64,000 bases of DNA from Varibaculum cambriense. Lineage in GTDB: Bacteria > Actinomycetota > Actinomycetes > Actinomycetales > Actinomycetaceae. Shown here one piece after another: positions 35,340 to 44,116 of this stretch. The DNA is taken from positions 62,001 to 126,000 of the forward strand of contig NZ_JAKNHJ010000007.1 in NCBI RefSeq assembly GCF_022133705.1. Reading direction: 5' to 3'. The first letter of the stretch is position 1, and each line of letters opens with the position of its first letter. Position numbers and translations under genes: made by a program. A model generated the notes under the pieces. That model was not told the DNA's origin. It did no database searches and saw nothing but the letters and a program-made list of their open reading frames with translations.

Positions 35340-36749
35340 CTACAGTAATTCTTCCATTAGGGGCAGATAGCGTTCCCACGCGGGATTTTCTTCTTTCGGC
35401 TGTATTTCAGCACTGAATTGTGGCTCCCAGTTTTGCCCGGGTATTTCCCCAGCAACGATTGCTGCCTGGCGGGCGGCTCCTTTAGCAACATATTCGCCGG
35501 GCTCGGGCAGGCGTAACGGAATCTGCAAAATGTCAGAAAGTATCTGCGCCAAAACCGCTGACTTAGCTGCTCCCCCTATCAGCATCGCTTTATTTACTGT
35601 GACCCCACCAGCTCGCACAGATTCAAGCGCAGCACGCATGTGGCAAGCTATACCTTCAAATGCAAGACGGGCGAAATTCTCTTTAGTCATTGCCCCGGGA
35701 GTCATCCCGAAAATACTGGCTGTTGCTTCAGGGAGATTCGGGGTACGTTCCCCGGCAAAATAGGGCAATAAAGTCATTCCTCCGCATCCGGTTTCACCCT
35801 TGGCAGCGAGCTCATCGAGTTCGAGGTAGTTAATCCCTAAGATTCGGCAAAAGTAGTCTTGTATTTGCGAACCGTTGATAGTACACGCGAGTGGTAACCA
35901 CTTTCCGGTGGCATCCATGAAACCGGTAACTCCGCTTTTGGAATCCTGGAGGGGATGGCTAGAAACTGCCGCCACTACCCCGGATGTTCCTAAAGATAGC
36001 GAAGCCTCTCCCTCCTGAAGGTTTAGCCCCAAAGCCGCACCGGCGTTATCCCCACACCCGGGTCCTAAAATACCCCCACCGAACTCTGCGCTGGCGTTAC
36101 CTACTTTTTCGAAGGAGTCCGCAATGCGCGGCAGAATTATTTTCCGCGCTTCTTCTTCGGATATTCGCAACGCATGCGCCAAAATGTCATAGCGATAAGA
36201 TCCGTCCTCACAATCCACATAACCGGTTCCAGAGGCGTCCGAGAGGTCCGTTACTAGGTCACGTAAATCACCTGACCCCCGAATTTTCCAGGTTAGCCAA
36301 TCATGGGGCAAACAAATTGCCGCGATCCGGTTTAAGTTTTCTTTTTCATGATCAGCTAGCCACCGCAACTTGGAAACCGTAAGGGAAGCAACCGGAACGG
36401 AACCTACCGCCTGAGCCCAGAAATCCGCCCCTTTTTCTTCGATTAATGCCGCTGCGCTTGCTGCTGACTTGGTGTCATTCCAAAGTTGCGCGGGTCGAAT
36501 CACTTTTCCGGCTTCATCAAGTAACACCATGCCATGCTGTTGTCCTCCAACCGCGAGCGCAGCGACATCATTGAGACCGCCAGCTTGGGTAGATGCTTCA
36601 CGAAATGCTTCTAACCAGGAACTAGGTGCTACTTCAGTCCCTTCGGGATGAGGCGTTTTCCCTTGTCGGACAATTTTCCCAGTTTCTACTTCGATTACCA
36701 GAACTTTACAAGATTGAGTTGAGGAATCTATCCCGGCTACTAAAGTCAT
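35340..36749 (-). CDS. xylB: Xylulokinase
   Basis: This FGGY-family carbohydrate kinase has the N-terminal phosphate-binding GIDSSTQSCKVLVIE and VGGQQHGMVLLDEAGKVI, with WNDTKS typical of xylulokinases, and the C-terminal IGGAAKSAVLAQILSDIL. It phosphorylates D-xylulose to xylulose 5-phosphate. It has 469 residues from the ATG at 36749, which follows AGGAG; a TTG-type start six codons upstream (36767) is less likely. The gene is divergent from xylA, with a shared regulatory region. Confidence 0.94.
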   Translation of the reverse strand: MTLVAGIDSSTQSCKVLVIEVETGKIVRQGKTPHPEGTEVAPSSWLEAFREASTQAGGLNDVAALAVGGQQHGMVLLDEAGKVIRPAQLWNDTKSAASAAALIEEKGADFWAQAVGSVPVASLTVSKLRWLADHEKENLNRIAAICLPHDWLTWKIRGSGDLRDLVTDLSDASGTGYVDCEDGSYRYDILAHALRISEEEARKIILPRIADSFEKVGNASAEFGGGILGPGCGDNAGAALGLNLQEGEASLSLGTSGVVAAVSSHPLQDSKSGVTGFMDATGKWLPLACTINGSQIQDYFCRILGINYLELDELAAKGETGCGGMTLLPYFAGERTPNLPEATASIFGMTPGAMTKENFARLAFEGIACHMRAALESVRAGGVTVNKAMLIGGAAKSAVLAQILSDILQIPLRLPEPGEYVAKGAARQAAIVAGEIPGQNWEPQFSAEIQPKEENPAWERYLPLMEELL

Positions 36750-36906
36750 TTTTCTCCTATATAGCATGGAGCGTACTTATTCACCCTTCGCTGGGCTAGA
36801 CAACTCCGTCGATGCTTACTTTGTTTTATTCTCAAACATAGGCTATTGAGCCATTAGTGATTAGTCAAGGTTATTTTCGCAGGATATATGCGTGATATAA
36901 CTCACT

Positions 36907-36956
36907 TTGATAATTGTTTTATCTCCGTGCTAGGCTTTGTTTTGTTACGCAACAAA
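36907..36956 (+). promoter_or_regulatory. Putative xylA promoter and XylR operator
   Basis: TTGATA (36907-36912) is followed at an 18-base spacing by TAGGCT (36931-36936). Immediately downstream is the perfect dyad TTTGTT-ACGC-AACAAA (36941-36956), placed where a repressor would block transcription start. The ROK-type regulator gene at 40 kb is the likely binder. For the divergent xylB, TTGACT with a TAGCCT at 17 bases is visible on the minus strand upstream, and a degenerate half-site TTTGTT lies near 36820. Confidence 0.5.
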
Positions 36957-37022
36957 TAGTCTATCTCTGGTTCAGGTGTAAAAAACACTCTTACCGATGG
37001 GCTCGTACGAGGAGGTACTTAA

Positions 37023-38369
37023 ATGTCAGATTTATGGAAAACGGATACTATTCCCTTTGTTGGAAACGACGATCCACGACAAGGACTAGGATTCCACTAC
37101 TACCAACCGGACAGGGTTGTCGCGGGGAAGAAAATGTCGGAATGGCTACGCTTCGGAGTCGCCTATTGGCACAGCTTCCAACAGCGGTTGGTGGATCCCT
37201 TCGGAGAGGGAACCGCGCAACGCCCCTACGACTCTCTAACTGACCCCCTGGAGCTGGCGTTAGCCAAAGTTGATTATTCCTTCGAGTTTTATCAAAAACT
37301 GGGTGTTGAATACTTCTGCTTCCATGACCGCGACATCGCTCCCGAAGGCGACACTTTACGGGAAACTAATCAAAACCTGGACAAGGTAGTTGACCGGATT
37401 GAAAAACGTCAACAGGAAACTGGAATAAAACTTCTTTGGAACACCTGCAACTTGTTCACTAACCCGCGGTTCCAAGCCGGGGCAGCAACTTCCCCCTTTG
37501 CAGATGTATTCGCCTACTCGGGCGCCCAGCTTAAACACAGTTTAGAAATTGCAAAACGTTTGGGTGCAGAAAACTACGTATTCTGGGGTGGCCGTGAAGG
37601 CTATGAAAACTTGTGGAACACAGATCTAAAGCGCGAACAAGACCATATGGCCAGGTTCTTCCATGCTGCGGTGGATTACGCGAAAGAGATAGGTCTTGAC
37701 TCCCAATTCCTGATTGAGCCGAAACCGAAAGAGCCCACCACTCACCAGTATGATTTCGATGCCGCCACCAGCATTGCGTTCCTCAAGACCTACGGCTTGG
37801 ACGACAGCTTCAAACTCAATCTAGAAGGCAACCACGCCAACCTTGCAGGACATAGCTATCAGCATGAAATCAGGGTTGCGCGTTCTGCCGGGATGCTCGG
37901 CTCCCTAGATGCCAACCAAGGCGACAAACTATTAGGTTGGGATCTGGATGAATTCCCCTCCGACCTGTACGAAACCACTGCAGTAATGTGGGAAGTACTT
38001 TCCGAAGGAAGCATCGGCCCTCGCGGCGGTCTCAACTTCGATGCGAAACCGCGGCGTAGCTCTTACACTGAGGAAGATCTATTCGCAGCACATATCGTGG
38101 GGATGGACTCCTATGCGGCTGGCCTACTGGTTGCCGCCAAGCTAAAAAAGGATGGCTTCATCGATGAAATCCTACAAAAACGCTATTCCTCCTTTGACCA
38201 GGGAATAGGCAAGAAGATTGAGGACGGTCAGTTCACTTTGGCAGATTTGGAGGAGTACTCCCTAGACAAGACGCAATCTGAACTGATGAATGCCAACGAA
38301 CCTGGGGAACTAGAAACCATCAAGGCTACTTTGAACAACTACTTGGTAAAAGCTCTCGCTGACGCCTAG
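37023..38369 (+). CDS. xylA: Xylose isomerase
   Basis: This TIM-barrel metal enzyme has the catalytic His in [12 protein letters not shown], the metal-site motifs [18 protein letters not shown] and [19 protein letters not shown], and a downstream [10 protein letters not shown]. It converts D-xylose to D-xylulose in the cytosol. It has 448 residues, the length of the class II enzymes. GAGGAGGT precedes the ATG. It is followed by a strong hairpin, then the sugar porter gene. Confidence 0.97.
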   Translation: MSDLWKTDTIPFVGNDDPRQGLGFHYYQPDRVVAGKKMSEWLRFGVAYWHSFQQRLVDPFGEGTAQRPYDSLTDPLELALAKVDYSFEFYQKLGVEYFCFHDRDIAPEGDTLRETNQNLDKVVDRIEKRQQETGIKLLWNTCNLFTNPRFQAGAATSPFADVFAYSGAQLKHSLEIAKRLGAENYVFWGGREGYENLWNTDLKREQDHMARFFHAAVDYAKEIGLDSQFLIEPKPKEPTTHQYDFDAATSIAFLKTYGLDDSFKLNLEGNHANLAGHSYQHEIRVARSAGMLGSLDANQGDKLLGWDLDEFPSDLYETTAVMWEVLSEGSIGPRGGLNFDAKPRRSSYTEEDLFAAHIVGMDSYAAGLLVAAKLKKDGFIDEILQKRYSSFDQGIGKKIEDGQFTLADLEEYSLDKTQSELMNANEPGELETIKATLNNYLVKALADA

Positions 38370-38395
38370 TTATTAACTGACATCTAGTCACGCCG

Positions 38396-38426
38396 GTTGG
38401 GTTCAGACATTTTGTCTGAACCCAAC
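38396..38426 (+). terminator. Hairpin after xylA
   Basis: A perfect 13-bp stem (GTTGGGTTCAGAC with its complement) closes a five-base loop ATTTT. It lies 27 bases after the xylA stop. No T-run follows, so it may attenuate or protect the mRNA rather than end transcription, and the porter gene could be partly read from the xylA promoter. Confidence 0.65.
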
Positions 38427-38504
38427 CCCACTCTCAATAAACGAGTTCCCAAAAGGAACTTACAAAACTAGCTCTGCAAGCTGCAAAGATGCGGCAAATA
38501 ATCG

Positions 38505-39866
38505 GTGATAAAAATGCGAAAAAATAAAATTTCGATGACTTTCGTATACCTGTTCGGTTCCCTAGGAGGACTACTCTTCGGATACGATACCGGCGTTATT
38601 TCAGGTGCAATTCTATTTATTCAAGACCAGCTCCACCTTGATGCCTGGGGTCAAGGTTGGGTAGTTAGCTCCGTCTTACTAGGGGCAGTAGTGGGAGCCG
38701 CCGTAATCGGTCCCCTATCTGACCGCTATGGGAGACGCCGCCTCATCCTCCTGGCTTCCATAATTTTCTTCGTTGGCGCCATTGGATCCGGCATCGCATC
38801 AGGGGTTGCGGTGCTGATTATTTCCCGTCTAATCCTCGGTTTGGGAGTCGGAACCGCCTCCGCTCTAATTCCCACCTACCTATCGGAAATGTCGCCAGTT
38901 TCCAAGCGTGGTTTCATAACCGGTTCGTTCCAACTAATGGTGATGACCGGGATTCTGCTGGCATACGTCACTAACTACGCTTTCGCTAGTTTATACACCG
39001 GGTGGCGTTGGATGCTCGGTATCGCAGCGCTTCCCTCGGCCATTTTGTTCATTGGGGCATTGATCCTACCTGAAAGTCCTCGCTACTTAGTTAAAGTAGG
39101 TCGCCCTGAAGTTGCAAGGCGCTATTTGAGCGCTATGTATAAAGGTGATGAAGCCGAAGTCGAGACAAAAATTAAGGAAATTCAGCACCAAGTTGATATG
39201 GAAGAAGGTACCTGGAGCGAACTGTTTGGCAAGACTGCCCGTCCAGCTCTCATAGCAGCCATTGGCTTGGCGATTTTCCAACAGATAATGGGCTGTAATA
39301 CCGTACTTTATTACGCCCCCACTATCTTCACTGATGTCGGATTTGGGGTTTCGGCAGCGTTACTTGCACATATCGGAATCGGCGTTTTCAACGTGATAGT
39401 GACCGTAATCGGAATTTGGTTAATGGACAAAATTGACCGCAAGAAAATGCTTATTGGAGGAGCTGTCGGTATGGCAATTTCTCTATTAGTAATGAGCATC
39501 GGCATGCATTTTTCCAGTCAATCACATATCGCAGCGTATATTTGCGCGATCGCGTTAACGATTTACATCGCCTTTTTCTCAGCAACTTGGGGACCGGTCA
39601 TGTGGGTAATGATTGGGGAAATGTTCCCTCTAAATATCCGCGGTATCGGAAACTCCTTCGGAGCGGTCATTAACTGGGGTGCCAACTCCGTGGTGTCGCT
39701 AACCTTCCCCTTCCTACTCAACTTCTTTGGGACCGGTAGCTTGTTCTTCGGATATGCGGCAGCTTGTGTACTGGCAATTTGGTTTGTACACAGCAAGGTT
39801 TTCGAAACTCGTAATCGCTCCTTGGAGGAGATTGAGGATGGTCTACGTAAGGGCAACCTAAAATAA
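38505..39866 (+). CDS. MFS sugar porter, probable xylose:proton symporter
   Basis: This 12-helix sugar porter family member has GGLLFGYDTGVISGAIL in helix 1, DRYGRRRLI after helix 2, LPESPRYLVKVGRPEVARR after helix 6, and the conserved WGPVMWVMIGEMFPLNIRG region. Specificity for xylose is inferred from the neighbours. It has 453 residues. The start is uncertain: GTG at 38505 or ATG at 38514, neither with a clear ribosome binding site. Confidence 0.9.
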   Translation: MIKMRKNKISMTFVYLFGSLGGLLFGYDTGVISGAILFIQDQLHLDAWGQGWVVSSVLLGAVVGAAVIGPLSDRYGRRRLILLASIIFFVGAIGSGIASGVAVLIISRLILGLGVGTASALIPTYLSEMSPVSKRGFITGSFQLMVMTGILLAYVTNYAFASLYTGWRWMLGIAALPSAILFIGALILPESPRYLVKVGRPEVARRYLSAMYKGDEAEVETKIKEIQHQVDMEEGTWSELFGKTARPALIAAIGLAIFQQIMGCNTVLYYAPTIFTDVGFGVSAALLAHIGIGVFNVIVTVIGIWLMDKIDRKKMLIGGAVGMAISLLVMSIGMHFSSQSHIAAYICAIALTIYIAFFSATWGPVMWVMIGEMFPLNIRGIGNSFGAVINWGANSVVSLTFPFLLNFFGTGSLFFGYAAACVLAIWFVHSKVFETRNRSLEEIEDGLRKGNLK

Positions 39867-39900
39867 GACTCGCATAAACGAAATAAATTTTTATCAATCC

Positions 39901-39963
39901 CCACCGAACTGGCAGAATAAATATAGCTGTGAAGCAAAGTATTGCCAGTTCGGTGGCATTTTT
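39901..39963 (+). terminator. Terminator after the sugar porter gene
   Basis: A perfect 14-bp stem, CCACCGAACTGGCA (39901-39914) with TGCCAGTTCGGTGG (39943-39956), is followed by CATTTTT. The 28-base loop is long for an intrinsic terminator. It separates the porter from the regulator gene. Confidence 0.7.
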
Positions 39964-39990
39964 CCTATGCTCTACTTCAAGGAGTGATAA

Positions 39991-41172
39991 ATGAGACCTG
40001 GGAAAAACGCTCAAACAATCAGAAAAGAAAATCTGCTTCTTATTCTGGAAAATGTTTTGGGGGCAGACAGATTCGTATCACGAGCGCAGGTCGCACAAAG
40101 GACAGGATTAACTCGGGCCACGGTCTCTCGTCTAGTAGATGAGTTAATTGGTTTAGACATTCTTACTGAACTCGATCCGGTTCGCACCACAATCGGGAGA
40201 CCATCTGCACCATTGGTTGCTAAAAGTGGCACTTTTTGCGTTGTGGGTATTGAAGTTGCCTTGCAATATATTTCCTTAGTGGTTACAGATTTGTCTGGCA
40301 CGGAACTCTATAAAGTTTCACAACCGATTAATGCTCGATTATCTGATCCAAAAGTAATACTAGGGCGCTGTGTGCAGATGCTAGAAGAGTGGAAAGCACC
40401 CACAGAAGTTCGTATTGCTTCAATAATAATGGCTATCCCGGGTTTAGTTTCAGACGCTAAACATCGAATTGTAACCGCGCCAAACTTGGGCTGGATTGAC
40501 ATTGAAATTACAGATTTCTTTACCTCCCACAAATATGCTGCTACCCCGCTAACAGTGGTAAATGAGGCGGATGCTTCCGCGTATTCAGTGCTGTATAAAA
40601 ATCCTGGCCAAATTGGCGATACCTCCGATTTTCTGTATTTATCGGCTGGTGTAGGGGTAGGTGCTGCATTGATATATGAAGGTCGTTTATTTTACGGACA
40701 GCACGGATGGGCAGGAGAAATCGGTCATATGTGCGTAGATACCAGTGGACCGAAGTGTAGTTGCGGTTCCAATGGCTGCTTAGAACAATATGCCGGATTA
40801 GACGCGATGTTTACTCGCGCGAATCTCCCCTTGGATGAGTCGGTAGATCCCCTAATCGAGCAGATGGTTAGGGGAAACACTCAAGCTCGAAAGACTGTTG
40901 ATTTATGCGCGAAATCCCTGGGAACCACTATCGCTAACGTATTAAATCTTTTGGATTTAAACACTGTGGTCATGGGTGGTCACTTCTCCCAGCTATTTGA
41001 CTATATGGAAGTAATCCTCATGTCGGAGCTGAAATACCGGTTACTGTCCTCCAGGTGGTCCAGCATAACCGTAAAACCGGGACAGCATGGAGCTTTCACC
41101 GCCGCACAGGGAGCTTGCCTGCTGGGATTCGAGCGCTTCCTTAACCATCCGGAACTCTGGGTTAAGCCATAA
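39991..41172 (+). CDS. xylR: ROK-family transcriptional regulator (XylR-type)
   Basis: An N-terminal helix-turn-helix (SRAQVAQRTGLTRATVSRLV, residues ~30-55) precedes a ROK sugar-binding domain with GVGVGAALIYEGRLFYGQHG and the zinc-type motif CSCGSNGCLEQYAG. Located with xylose genes, it probably represses them and is released by xylose; the dyad at 36941-36956 is a candidate site. It has 393 residues and AAGGAGTGA before the ATG. Its codons look more AT-rich than those of the moa and nar genes, suggesting a separate origin. Confidence 0.88.
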   Translation: MRPGKNAQTIRKENLLLILENVLGADRFVSRAQVAQRTGLTRATVSRLVDELIGLDILTELDPVRTTIGRPSAPLVAKSGTFCVVGIEVALQYISLVVTDLSGTELYKVSQPINARLSDPKVILGRCVQMLEEWKAPTEVRIASIIMAIPGLVSDAKHRIVTAPNLGWIDIEITDFFTSHKYAATPLTVVNEADASAYSVLYKNPGQIGDTSDFLYLSAGVGVGAALIYEGRLFYGQHGWAGEIGHMCVDTSGPKCSCGSNGCLEQYAGLDAMFTRANLPLDESVDPLIEQMVRGNTQARKTVDLCAKSLGTTIANVLNLLDLNTVVMGGHFSQLFDYMEVILMSELKYRLLSSRWSSITVKPGQHGAFTAAQGACLLGFERFLNHPELWVKP

Positions 41173-41292
41173 AAGCTGCGCTAACAGCGCTAGCGCCCGG
41201 GCGGATTTGTGCCTCAGGACAAACAGAAAATCACATTCCCAGGATTCGGATACGCACCAGCTCACCGATTTACAACCAATTCTTTTTTCGAG

Positions 41293-41432
41293 ACTGGTCA
41301 ACCTGTCCCCACATTAGGGTCGCGGCCGGTAAAAGATACGAGAGGGGCTTGAGCTGAGCCTTGCGAAGCTCACGGGGTCCCCGGAGTGCTTTTACCGAGC
41401 CAGACCCGGAACTCAGGGACAGTTTGACCAGT
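41293..41432. repeat. Nested-stem repeat, family 2, copy 2, with outer arms
   Basis: The core (41314-41408) shares ends and inner blocks with copy 1 at 35094: TTAGGGTCGCGGCCGGTAAA at the start and TTTTACCGAGCCAGACCCG at the end. Around it, ACTGGTCAACCTGTCCC (41293-41309) pairs with 41416-41432 with one mismatch. That right arm encodes the last residues of MoaE and contains its stop region. An inner TGAGCT/AGCTCA hairpin lies in the middle. The element sits in the convergent gap xylR/moaE, at the right boundary of the xylose cassette. Confidence 0.85.
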
Positions 41433-41889
41433 GGTTACTTCCATTGGAGAAGTATTGATCCTTCCAAATCGGCACCTGCGCCTTGATCTGGTCAACGATT
41501 TCGGCGCTCACGTTGAAGGCGGCGGCGCGGTGCGGGGCATCAACTACCACTAGCAGGGCGGTTTCTCCGATCTCTAAGCGCCCGATCCGGTGACGCACAA
41601 AAACTGCATCCAAACTCTCAGCGCTACCGCCAGTACCCTCGACAGATACCGCGTCCTCGCCCTCGGAAAGAGCAATCTGGATCGCGTCCCGGACGGCTTT
41701 AACCAGAAACTTTTCGGCCTCCGGATGGGCAGAATAAATCAGGTGGGTAACTCCTTGACCGCCATCGTGGTTACGGACGCAGCCGTTAAAGACTACGCGC
41801 GCGCCACTAGTGGCCGGAATACCCGCTACCCCCATAGATGAACTCAGATCTGCCAGGGATTCTTCGGTCATTTTTACATCGAATAGCAT
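41413..41889 (-). CDS. moaE: Molybdopterin synthase catalytic subunit MoaE
   Basis: Characteristic motifs are VTHLIYSAHPEAEKFLVKAV, RHRIGRLEIGETALLVVVDA, PHRAAAFNV and VPIWKDQYF with the catalytic lysine. With MoaD it converts precursor Z to molybdopterin. It has 158 residues; GGAGGGC precedes the ATG. The last residues are encoded by one arm of a repeat. It is divergent from the MoeB-like gene, with a 64-base gap that contains TATAAG. Confidence 0.94.
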   Translation of the reverse strand: MLFDVKMTEESLADLSSSMGVAGIPATSGARVVFNGCVRNHDGGQGVTHLIYSAHPEAEKFLVKAVRDAIQIALSEGEDAVSVEGTGGSAESLDAVFVRHRIGRLEIGETALLVVVDAPHRAAAFNVSAEIVDQIKAQVPIWKDQYFSNGSNHWSNCP

Positions 41890-41953
41890 CTGCCGCCCTC
41901 CTGAAGCACTCTACCGGTATTGTATAAGGCAGTAGCTACGGGAAAGGACGCGC

Positions 41954-42691
41954 ATGGTTTTTGAGCGGGATCGCCTCACCGCCACCGTGGACGGGATCGG
42001 CGAACGCGGAATTGATTTTCTACAGGCCGCGCGGGTTTTAGTGGTAGGAGCGGGTGGTTTAGGTTCGCCTGCCCTGGCCTATTTGAGTGCCGCCGGGGTC
42101 GGCACCTTGGGTATTTCTGATCCCGATCGAGTCGAACAATCAAATCTGCAACGCCAAGTAATCCATCCCGCTTCTAGCTTGGGGCAAATAAAATCGGTGT
42201 CAGCTGCGGCTACTGTCCATGCTTTGAATCCGAATGTGCGAGTGCAATTGGAACCGAAGATCACTGCTGACAATGCCCGCAGTATTATCGGCGCTTATGA
42301 CTTGGTGATTGATGCGACTGATAATTTTTCCGCTAAATATTTGCTTGCGGATACTTGCGCCGAGGTGGGGCGCCCGCACCTGTGGGGAACTTTGGTAGCG
42401 ATGAATTTTCAGATTTCAGTATTCGCGGAGGGACTCACTTTGCGGGACCTGTATCCGGCGCCTCCACCCGCGGGAACTACCCCCACTTCTCGGGTAAATG
42501 GCGTGCTGGGAGCGGTTTGCGGGCAGGCCGGATCGATTCTGGCAACTGAAGCTATCAAAATGATCGTGGGAGTAGGCGAACCACTGATTGGAAAACTCTT
42601 AATCGTCGATGCCGCCAGTGGAAAGTGGAATGTGGTGCATTTTGGGAACGGATCCCCAAAGCCAGCAACGGTATCCGGAAAGGATAAATAA
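41954..42691 (+). CDS. moeB: MoeB/ThiF-family adenylyltransferase without zinc cysteines
   Basis: This E1-like enzyme activates the MoaD C-terminus with ATP. The nucleotide-binding motif is VVGAGGLGSPALAYLSAAGV, with the arginine of SNLQRQVIH and the conserved VIDATDNFSAKYL. The C-terminal LGAVCGQAGSILATEAIKM is typical. It has 245 residues and no rhodanese domain. The two CxxC pairs that bind zinc in E. coli MoeB are missing: the region reads LYPAPPPAGTTPTSR where CxxC is expected. It could also serve a ThiS-like carrier. Confidence 0.85.
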   Translation: MVFERDRLTATVDGIGERGIDFLQAARVLVVGAGGLGSPALAYLSAAGVGTLGISDPDRVEQSNLQRQVIHPASSLGQIKSVSAAATVHALNPNVRVQLEPKITADNARSIIGAYDLVIDATDNFSAKYLLADTCAEVGRPHLWGTLVAMNFQISVFAEGLTLRDLYPAPPPAGTTPTSRVNGVLGAVCGQAGSILATEAIKMIVGVGEPLIGKLLIVDAASGKWNVVHFGNGSPKPATVSGKDK

Positions 42692-42693
42692 TC

Positions 42694-44058
42694 ATGAAAC
42701 CGGTAGATGAGTACCTGAATCAAGTATTAGCCCAGGTAAATTCGCTTCCACCTACGGTGATGCCAGTTGCGGAGGCTTTGGGTGCTACCTTGGCGGAAGA
42801 TGTTTTTGCCCGTTTCCCGGTTCCGCCTTTTACTAATTCCGCGATGGATGGGTTTGCGGTACGTTCTGGCGATCTGCCTAACGTCCTCGAAAATACGCCT
42901 ATCCCGGCGGCTACCCAAACAGAAATACCCGCAGAGCCGGTGCCTGCCGGTGCGCCCAGGCCAGCCGAATTGCCCAGCGCACCCGGGGATGATGGGGCGC
43001 AAAAATCCTTGCCTTTAACCCTGCCAGTCGAGGCCGATATTGCCGCTGGCGATAACGGGGATTACCAGCTCACTCCCGGGCATGCTATCCGGATTATGAC
43101 TGGGGCGCGGATGCCTGCCGGTGCCGATACCGTGATTAAAGTGGAGGACACTACCCTGCCGCCTGGCCCACTTGACCTGCCTAAAGAGGTCACGATTGAG
43201 CGTTGCCCGCGTGCGGGAGCCAATGTGCGTAAAGCAGGCGAGGACGCCGCCGTGGGTGACCTGGTACTAACGGCAGGAACAGTCCTTACTCCCGCGGCAC
43301 TTTCTTCTGCGGTTTCGATTGGTTATTCAGAGTTACCGGTGTATCGCCGCCCGCGAGTAGCCGTAATCTCTACCGGATTGGAGCTGCGTCCGGCAGGCGC
43401 GAGCCTAAAGGGAGCGCAAATCCCAGACTCGAATTCGGTGCTGCTAGAAGCGTTGCTGCGCCGCCAAGAGGTAGTCGTGTCGGGGGTTTACAGTTCCGAT
43501 GATGAACCGGAAGTGTTCGCGAAAACCCTGAGTCTAGCGGCCCAGGGCGCAGATTTGATTGTCACCACTGGCGGAGTGAGCGCTGGCGCCTATGACGTGG
43601 TTAAACAAGTTGGTTTATCGGGAGGTTTAGCGTTTACCAAAGTGGCGATGCAGCCAGGGAAACCGCAGGGATTTGGCACTATTCCGGCTCCTGATGGGGC
43701 TAAGGTTTATGTGGCGACTTTACCCGGCAATCCGGTCAGTGTGTTCGTGTCTTTCCACGTATTCGTGCGCCCGGTTTTGGCTGCTTTGGCTGGTAAACAG
43801 GGGCGTGCGGCGCTGCAGACTCGCGCCGCCACTACTAAGGTGGCCTGGAAGTCCCCTGCCGGTAAACGACAGTTCGTGCCGGTACATTTGACCGAGGCAG
43901 AGCGGGTAGGAGACACCCCCACGGTTACTCCGACTCACCGATTAGGGGCGCGTTCGCACTTTGTGGCTTCGCTACATCAGGCGAATGCGCTGGCAATCAT
44001 CCCGGAGGACGTAACCGAAGTGGAGCAATGGAGTCTGGTAGATGTGTTGCCCTGTTAG
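42694..44058 (+). CDS. moeA: Molybdopterin molybdenumtransferase MoeA
   Basis: The N-terminus ends in FTNSAMDGFAVRSGDL. Further motifs are IMTGARMPAGADTVIKVED, VISTGLEL, the molybdopterin-binding VTTGGVSAGAYDVVK, MQPGKPQGFG and TLPGNPVSVFVSF. It inserts molybdate into adenylated molybdopterin. Residues about 70-115 form a Pro/Ala-rich insertion absent from compact MoeA proteins. It starts two bases after the moeB stop. Confidence 0.95.
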   Translation: MKPVDEYLNQVLAQVNSLPPTVMPVAEALGATLAEDVFARFPVPPFTNSAMDGFAVRSGDLPNVLENTPIPAATQTEIPAEPVPAGAPRPAELPSAPGDDGAQKSLPLTLPVEADIAAGDNGDYQLTPGHAIRIMTGARMPAGADTVIKVEDTTLPPGPLDLPKEVTIERCPRAGANVRKAGEDAAVGDLVLTAGTVLTPAALSSAVSIGYSELPVYRRPRVAVISTGLELRPAGASLKGAQIPDSNSVLLEALLRRQEVVVSGVYSSDDEPEVFAKTLSLAAQGADLIVTTGGVSAGAYDVVKQVGLSGGLAFTKVAMQPGKPQGFGTIPAPDGAKVYVATLPGNPVSVFVSFHVFVRPVLAALAGKQGRAALQTRAATTKVAWKSPAGKRQFVPVHLTEAERVGDTPTVTPTHRLGARSHFVASLHQANALAIIPEDVTEVEQWSLVDVLPC

Positions 44059-44116
44059 GGAGACATTTATAGCACCAGAGAGCAGTCCGGGCGCCAGGAA
44101 AGAAGAAGGAGCAGTT

